A stretch of DNA of 64,000 nt from Clytia hemisphaerica (lineage: Eukaryota; Cnidaria; Hydrozoa; Leptothecata; Clytiidae). Below, piece after piece: positions 57,664-64,000 of the stretch. Within the stretch, counting starts at the first letter, position 1; each line of letters begins with the position of its first letter. The translations under genes were made by a program, and so were the position numbers. The notes beneath the pieces were generated by a model, which worked only from the letters and a program-made list of their open reading frames with translations, searched no databases and was not told the DNA's origin. The stretch is from NCBI GenBank assembly GCA_902728285.1, contig CACVBU010000575.1, positions 445,298 to 509,297 on the forward strand, written 5' to 3'.

Positions 57664-58390
57664 ATGGCGACAGTTTACAAAATATCAAAACCTCTGGCAT
57701 TGAGTCAATACGATCTCTCTTTGCCATGTTACTTTCGTCGAGTTTTTGGTCCATCATGGGATATTTTCTATGGACTACTTTCGGTCATGTCTTTCAGTCT
57801 CTGTACATGGTACGACCTCGAGAAAGACTTCTATCTCCTCCTTTTAAACAGTTATTTCGACCTGATCATATTCACCGATGCTTCTATGAGTTTATTCATC
57901 AGATTTTATCAAAGCATTCAAGTTATAGCTGTCAATCGATACATTGAGGCTTTTTATATTGCAGCGTGGAGTATGCTAGGATTCACTCTAGACCTCATCT
58001 CGTGCACACCGTTCCTTGCCGTTTTGTTTTTTATTCAAGTGGGAAATAGGACACTAGTCTATCAGATCATTTGTTTACTTCGATTTGGCAGATTATACAC
58101 GACAGCTAGACGCTTTCTTGACAAAAGTAAGTGCTATCAATTTTGTAACAGAGATCATTTTCCCCAATTTTTGGCCCCAAAAAATATCACACCTCGAATA
58201 TGATACTATTCTGAAGTTATGATGTAATTCTATTTTGTTTCTCATTTCAGCTCTTTACGAGCAAGTGACAGATTACGAGGACGAACCCTTCAATGATATT
58301 GGCCTCAGTGATTTTGCGAAAGAAGATCTCTTCAAAAAAGATGAAGAAATTGGCTCAGCATGGATAAGATCGTTTTGTTTTGGAACCTAG
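57664..58390 (+). CDS. S1-S4 voltage-sensor-only protein, CNG/HCN/EAG-type, without pore (2 exons, 200 aa)
   Basis: Exons 57664-58126 and 58251-58390 (603 nt, donor GTAAGT, acceptor TTTCAG). Four membrane segments are visible: about 31-50 (S1), 57-80 (S2, FDLIIFTDASMSLFIRFY), 97-123 (S3, FTLDLISCTPF) and 131-152 (S4, LLRFGRLYTTARRFL). The S3 pattern (hydrophobic-x-D-L-x-S-x-x-P-F) and the linker before it are characteristic of the cyclic-nucleotide-gated / HCN / EAG channel superfamily, and S4 has arginines at 140, 143, 149 and 150. After S4 comes only a 48-residue acidic tail (DYEDEPFNDIGL) and a stop. No S5-S6 pore, selectivity filter or cyclic-nucleotide-binding domain follows, and a poly(A) signal lies 229 bp after the stop. 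By analogy with other pore-less voltage-sensor proteins it might conduct protons, sense voltage or assemble with channels. That is inference. A truncated channel pseudogene is the alternative, but the frame is intact. Confidence 0.78.
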
Positions 58391-58618
58391 TTTTTATGGC
58401 CAGAAAGACTGATGAGATCATTGTATATCAGAGTTGGTGTGACGTGGGACTTTTGAAATGGACTCGTTGATCTTTATCCTGCTTTCACTTCCAATGGGGA
58501 TTTTTGGAGGGTTAATAATTTTAATGACATTGTGATAGTTGATTAGTCATTTTTTCAATCAAGATTCTTTGTAACTTTCGTTTTACCTAATTCCAAAAAA
58601 AAAAGTTATATACCAAAT

Positions 58619-58624
58619 AATAAA
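58619..58624 (+). promoter_or_regulatory. Poly(A) signal candidate of the voltage-sensor gene
   Basis: AATAAA 229 bp after the stop codon of the 200-aa gene. It supports the end of transcription before any pore-encoding exon. Confidence 0.45.
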
Positions 58625-59619
58625 TAATACCGGTCTAAAAAAATTGGTCAAAATTACAAAGTTAAAGTGTTTATGGATTACCATGGAATTATAACAAAAT
58701 TCTAATGTTCGTACTATTTTCTAAATTGAGTTATGATATTTAAATTGTAAATTGATATACATAGTAATTATTTTGCCAGAAAAATGAAATGCCTTGCCGT
58801 CAGGATTTAAAATTGAATCCAACAAGTTTAGAATGGTACTCTTGGAGATCAAAGTTACACGTAGTTGCTAAAGCAAGGTTATTATGACGAATAAAATCTC
58901 TTGCTATAGAAATCAATTATCCTTAGAATTATCTTTCAGGTTAAAAGAACACAGACACACCTCCCTTTATGTGGCAATTTGAAATAATCTTGGTTTTAGT
59001 TACAGATTTCCGTAAATGCTATCTTCATTATACACTCACTACGATAATCTAATTTGTTGGCATTGAAATTATAAAGCTTGTTCTTTGGAAGAAAAAGGCT
59101 CAATTTGTCTGCTAAAAGGCTTTAGTAGTTTTATAATCCCTGCGACATGAAAATATTGTCTAAAGTTGACTAACTAAAACACGAAATTGATAATTAAGAG
59201 AAAACAGTGTCTTCAAAAAAAACACAAATTTCCAAAGTTCTTGACCCTAAAAACCTATATACATACATTGATTACGGGGATCGATAAAAATGATAAATTA
59301 CGATAGGAGTTGATAAAATCCAAATCCTGATCCAATGTTTATGTACACCTTAAATTGGAAAATGTTTCGAGTATCCAAATTTTCCGAAACAAAGTTTCGC
59401 GAATAAATCATTTTTCAGCTCATTTCTAAAGAAGGTGAAAATCGCGAAATTCAATCCACTTAACGTAATGTTGGCGATTGAGGAATTTTGGCGATGGCAC
59501 AAAAAGTCTGACACAAATTCAATCATAACCGCGAGTGTACTCAACTTTAAATGATGTTGTAGATGTTACATTGACGTTATTAGTCAGACGGTTGTGTCAG
59601 CTGGGAATGTGATTTAGGT
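58625..59619. other. Intergenic region downstream of the voltage-sensor gene
   Basis: No gene. 59380-59450 contains TTTCGCGAA / AATCGCGAAATT words like those at the ends of the CGCGAAA elements, and 59560-59605 is a decayed copy of the CCCAGCTG palindrome (GTTGTGTCAGCTGGGA). Confidence 0.4.
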
Positions 59620-59762
59620 CTAGAAAGCACGGTCCATATATTTCTGAAGTTTGGAATTGGAAAGACCACCATTTCGATGCCGTTGTTTCTTATCAAAGAC
59701 CGTCGTGTCGTCACTTTTATCGTCGGTATCGGAAAAAGTCAAACTGTTCGCCGTGAATTTGT
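59620..59762 (-). CDS. Possible terminal exon of an unidentified minus-strand gene (partial)
   Basis: Reading the minus strand, CTATTTTTCAG is a good splice acceptor. It is followed by an open frame that needs one base from an earlier exon and ends in TAG after 47 codons. The peptide is polar and low in hydrophobic residues (TFSDTDDKSDDTTVFDKKQR, then LQKYMDRAF at the C-terminus), which would fit a disordered cytoplasmic tail. I found no convincing earlier exon between here and 64000, so the rest of the gene may lie beyond the window or the exon may be chance. The bases just downstream (59560-59605) are a decayed copy of the CAGCTG palindromic repeat. Confidence 0.35.
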
Positions 59763-62429
59763 CTGAAAAATAGAAGAGAGAAGGAAACCGTCAGAAGGAA
59801 AGCCTTTTTCAATATATTTTTGTAATTTTACAGCCCCTGGTTTTTATTCAAGGGACTTGAGCTAGTTTGGTTGGTTGAAATAAAGGAAAGAAGAGTCTTA
59901 GGAGAATAACGAGGAAAATACAATTTTGAGACAAATGAACAAGTACGTAGGGTCATATTCCAGAAATCTTGTCATTCGACGCAAGACAAAAAGTAAAAAA
60001 TATTGATGTATTTTGAAACGTCGAATGTGCACTTTTTAATGTGTTTTTGTGCATGCAAATTATTTTTCAATGTTACTCATAACCCCCTAAAGATATGAAC
60101 CAAAGCGCATTTTTTTTCTTTTTCCGACCGAACTTTCATTTTCAACTTTTTGCAAACAGCAGCAAATTCTTTTTAAAAAAACCTACACCTTCGTTTGGAA
60201 TTAGGGAAATTCCCGGTGGACATAGTGCGATTTTTTATTTTTCTGCGTTTCTCAGCAACTTTAGCTGAGTGAGCTGATGCAATGTTTCACAAAATTCTTT
60301 TATGATGTTATCAAAAACTTTCGATTTCCAGAAAATATGATTTAATCAGAATATGCAAAATGATGTAATTTTAGAAGCTTGGAAGAGGAGAAAAAATTTC
60401 TTCATCCAAGGAAACACTGTTGAACGTTGAACTCTTGCTAGGCTAGAATATTCCATACTGTATGTATCCAAAAGAATCGTTCTAGACAAGATGTAAGATG
60501 ATGTAATGTTGAAAAAGGGGTTTCCACTGCATAGAATTTATTATCATCGCAGGGCGTATTTGAACTACACTACAATAACAAGATATCATACAGACAATGT
60601 GTACAAAAATTTGCGAGGGCAATCAAGTTTTTCGAAGCAGTACGTGATCGATCGAACAGCGAGGAATAATAAATCTTTTTACTCATTTTCTGCATAAATC
60701 GTAACTGTGTGACGAAAATCGAAAATATTACGTTTTGTACATTTGTGGCTCTTTATTATTATATATTATTCGGCTTTTTCTGATCTTTTGTTGCGTGCTC
60801 TGTGTACCGAATCTTCAAAGAAAAATGTGGCGCATTTCTTTGATCTTATTTATTTGGAACGAACGATTCGAACGCGTTTTCAAATGCAGCTTCAAAAGGG
60901 TGGTAATTTTTTTTACGGCGAAAAGAATCTCACAAAGAACTAGTTTAGTTAGCTAGCTCGTAAACCACAAATTGTAAGCAGCTCAAACTACGAGGTGCGA
61001 AAATGAAACGTTAACAAAAAAGAAAATCATAAAGAAACGCAACTCAGACGTTTCGCATCAAAAACGAAGTGAAAACCCCTCAAAAGCCACAGGGGGTGTG
61101 TCCTTAAAGAGGCAGCACGCGATTTTTATGAATTATGAAATAGTCAAATAATAAAAGGAAAGAATATGAAACGAAATGAAAACGTTCGTGACTGTAAACT
61201 GTGGTAAATGATCAATTCGAAACTCTTGTTCAAATGTTTTATTTTCATATTTTGACGTGTTTTAGTAAATCGATGTTCGCGTGCCCGAAGATGTGAAATG
61301 ATTTCCTCGTTGTAAGAACATTTTTCAGAGAGAAGACCTTGCACTTAGTGCTTCTTGTTCACAAATCAAACAACCTGCGTTAAAGTATTGTAAAACGTTT
61401 TCAGCCGAAAGCATTTTCCTCCCAGAAAACCAGAGAGAGCACTTTTAAATATTCACTCAGTGGAAAACGACCTCTCCTCGATGACAAAATGACTGCAAAA
61501 GTAATACAGCATACCATTTTCGTCAGAATACGCTACGCCTATGACTAGTTTAGCTTTCGCGATCTAACTGACCGCAAAAACGGAACTATTTTCAGTTTAC
61601 CCCCTCCCTGTAAACGCATGAATTTAGATTGTTGAGCCCTTCAGGAAAGGGGTCGCTCTTGTCATCTTTCCCAGGAAAAGCCTGGACATCAGTTCATGCA
61701 TAGCTCTCCGAGTTAAAGAGTTCCCTAGCTAGTGCTTACAAAAAATTAGTACAGCGATGAGGTGCTTTAGTGATATCGCGTGAAGTTAAAAATAACTTCT
61801 ATTTCTATTGATCAGATAAACCATCATAAAAACGAAAAATTTATTTAAAAACCTGCTGTCTTGAAAAGTGATAAGAAGTGAGGGAGCGAGAACAAGCGAA
61901 GTAAAGCCAGCGAGAATCAAATTCAAGTTTATCAGCCCCTGAGTTTATCGAATATATTTTTGTAACATATGTGGACTCTCTACTCTAAACATGTCTTTTA
62001 CAGCGAATATTTCTAAAAGCTAGGTAGGTCATCGGAAAAGTTCGTGCTGTCGACAAAATCCACTACTCGCGGAAACTCTGTGTCAAAAACACAAGAAAGT
62101 AAAGCGTCCACGTAATATCTCATGGACTACCCGTACCATTTTCCAGACCAGTCAAATACGCATTCTGTAGGAATTGGAAGCAGTCATTTGTGGTGATACT
62201 AATTTCTTCCTTAATTGGAAAAATGTTGAAATCGTCTGCAATATTTTTTGGCAATATGAGAAATCAAGCGGATATCCACTTTTAATGAGGGTACGCATGC
62301 AAAATACTTAATGCGCTCCATGAAAATAGTTGCGATTTCAATCAGTCTAATCTGAAAAGCACGCATCTAAACAACCGCGCTTGGCAAAAATGACTACAGC
62401 CTAGCATTACTGGCATTTCGTTTACAAAT
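59763..62429. other. Gene-poor stretch
   Basis: I see no coding exon with convincing splice sites on either strand, no array and no clean TIR pair. Exons of the gene ending at 59620 could hide here if they are short. Confidence 0.35.
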
Positions 62430-62585
62430 TACCTTATCGGGGAAAACTTCGTCGGGGAAAAGTGACGAAATTTTGGAAAAGTGACGAATATTTTCCCCGA
62501 CGAAAATTTTCCCCGGCCTTAATGCGTTTACCAACTACCAGCAAGTGACGAATTTTTCCCCGACGAAGTTTTCTCCGATAAGGTA
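62430..62585. mobile_element. 156-bp MITE, TACCTTATCGG family, copy 2
   Basis: TACCTTATCGGGGAAAACTT and AAGTTTTCTCCGATAAGGTA are inverses. AGTGACGAA and TTTTCCCCGACGAA words repeat inside. It shares the terminal eleven bases with 52274-52380, while the subterminal repeats differ (CGGGGAAA versus CGGCCAAA). Confidence 0.88.
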
Positions 62586-62652
62586 CGTGAAGCCCAAATT
62601 TTAGCTCGGTTTTTTCGACAATATGGCTTTGAAAAGAGTTCAACAAGCCTTC

Positions 62653-62734
62653 CACCAGCTGACAGATTCATCTTACGTTCTATGAATGTTGTGAACGTTA
62701 GATAAACGTTGAAAGAACGTTGTGTGCCGGCTAG
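62653..62734. mobile_element. Diverged copy of the CCCAGCTG palindromic MITE
   Basis: ACCAGCTGACAG, then GAACGTTAGATAAACGTTGA and AACGTTGTGTGCCGGCT. The right half matches 46307-46403 closely and the left half is decayed. Confidence 0.75.
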
Positions 62735-63109
62735 GATTCAAAGAATCATCAGATTAAGTTCTCCTTAAAGAATTGTTTAGAAATTATACAATATTTTGTT
62801 GCATGAAAACTGAAGTAGAGCGATCGACCAAAGTGTGATGACAGAAGCTTCAATTACACTCGAAGAAAACAGAATGGACATTTGTGCTACTATAATGCAA
62901 AGATGAAAAATCACATAACTTGAGAAGGCTGTTATGCAATTGGAGCTAGAAGAGATATTTCTTTTGGCAATAACACGAGAATGTGTGATGGTACGGTCCT
63001 TATCAAAGGTTACAGAGAGAAGACAGAGCAGTATAAACGAAGATCTCTTGTGTTGAAACCCTTACAGAATACTCAAGCGTACCTTAACACAGATCTTATT
63101 AGGACTAAG

Positions 63110-63828
63110 TTAAGGGCTCTGACCATAGTGAATTTTTCATAATTGCCGTGTTTAAAATGTGTTTTCTGACTGATGTAACCAACAAAACTATGGCATGTTA
63201 TACATTTTCTGTTAGACAAACTATTCCTGAATCTGAAAATTCAAAAATTGCATTGAAAAAGTTTGATGAAGAAGAAAATGAAGACTTTTGCGAGGAAGAG
63301 TATTTCAACTTTGAAGAGCTTAGTTTCGGCGAAGAAAAAACATTTTGAAAAAATTTTCGCTGTAGATGGTGTATCTTTTACCGAACAATAAAAATTTTTG
63401 CGGAAAATTTTTGTAAATGCTTCTTTGTGTCGAAATCTTCAAAATAGTGGTTTTTCATCAATTTTTCATCTGGATTTTGCTTAAAAAAACAGTCATAACT
63501 TTTGACACATCTTTTTAGAAAGATTTTCAGCAAAATTTAGAATAGCTCAATTCTTTGCGGACAGTTTGAAAGAAGTTCGAAACAAAAAGGTTAATTACCC
63601 ATTAAAACTTAGCACTTTTTATAAAAGAAGGTGATGCAACATATTATTAACGTCTTTTTAAAGTTCATAACGTCATTTTTGCAATTAAATTCTTAATTAC
63701 TCTTAAGGGATTTGATTAAAAAGCAATTTATAAAGGCAATTCTTTGTTAAAAGTGTTAAAGAATCTAAAACATAACTTTTATGTTCAGATACTAAAATCA
63801 ATTTTCTGACTATGGTCAGAGCCCTTAA
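63110..63828. mobile_element. TIR element with TTAA borders (piggyBac-like ends)
   Basis: TTAAGGGCTCTGACCATAGT at the left and ACTATGGTCAGAGCCCTTAA at the right are perfect inverses. If TTAA is the target duplication, the ends start with GGG, which is the piggyBac pattern. A 66-codon acidic frame at 63148-63348 lies inside. It has no transposase motif and I do not call it a gene. Confidence 0.75.
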
Positions 63829-64000
63829 GATATGGATCAATGTTAGACTTATAACGTCTAAAACGGGGTGTAGGGACAAGACATTACAGGGAAAAAGAAA
63901 CAGTTTTGAAGTTTTCCAGCCACTTGCATAGGTCTTCGTTTGTTGACGAAAAAAAAAACTATATTGCTATACTTTGGACGGTATCTATAGGAATACAAGA

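Noticed and set aside
57501..57947. 148-codon plus-strand frame overlapping the voltage-sensor gene
   Set aside because: Different frame of the same exon, starting in the intergenic region. It lacks the membrane pattern and its end does not match a splice site.
61144..61344. 66-codon minus-strand frame upstream of the orphan exon
   Set aside because: Considered as an earlier exon, but its phase and donor do not fit the acceptor at 59762 convincingly and it shows no domain.

Overview
The window is a piece of an animal (metazoan) nuclear genome. The genes are intron-rich with GT-AG introns, the DNA is AT-rich, and transposable elements fill most of the space between genes and within introns. 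The CR1/L2-type retroelement remains (PHD-finger ORF1, reverse transcriptase) and the gene set would fit a non-bilaterian or other invertebrate such as a cnidarian or sponge. That placement is an inference. No bacterial or organellar gene is visible.

I rebuilt five protein genes by joining exons whose splice sites and reading phases agree, plus one possible last exon. (1) 3525-10359, minus: cathepsin B, 8 exons, 326 aa. (2) 10803-13301, minus: a second cathepsin B directly upstream, 7 exons, 335 aa. The pair is a tandem duplication that shares all introns except one. (3) 36823-53325, plus: an 11-exon, 387-aa membrane-anchored alpha/beta-hydrolase-fold protein with Asp where the nucleophile serine is expected. 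(4) 56377-57080, minus: a 2-exon, 166-aa protein with a probable flavodoxin-like fold. (5) 57664-58390, plus, head-to-head with gene 4: a 2-exon, 200-aa protein that looks like an S1-S4 voltage sensor of the CNG/HCN/EAG type with no pore or cyclic-nucleotide domain. (6) 59620-59762, minus: a possible terminal exon of an unidentified gene.

From 13.3 to 36.2 kb there is no host gene I can support. It is a nest of terminal-inverted-repeat (TIR) elements: a 2.7-kb element (14.3-17.0), a 4.6-kb element with a 122-bp satellite (17.4-22.0), a nested cluster of foldback elements built from TIRs plus short tandem repeats (23.8-26.6), and a reverse transcriptase pseudogene cut in two by a 7.1-kb palindromic composite (26.8-33.9). 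The composite carries inverted minisatellites and an ORF1-only retroelement. Short TIR elements of at least six families are spread over the rest of the window, many inside introns, and two tRNA-derived SINEs with TTAC-type tails lie in introns of genes 1 and 3.

The most interesting items are the foldback family (closely similar terminal bases, unrelated subterminal tandem repeats, perfect 9-bp target-site duplications), the pore-less voltage-sensor protein with its divergent flavodoxin-like neighbour, and the hydrolase with an Asp in the nucleophile elbow.
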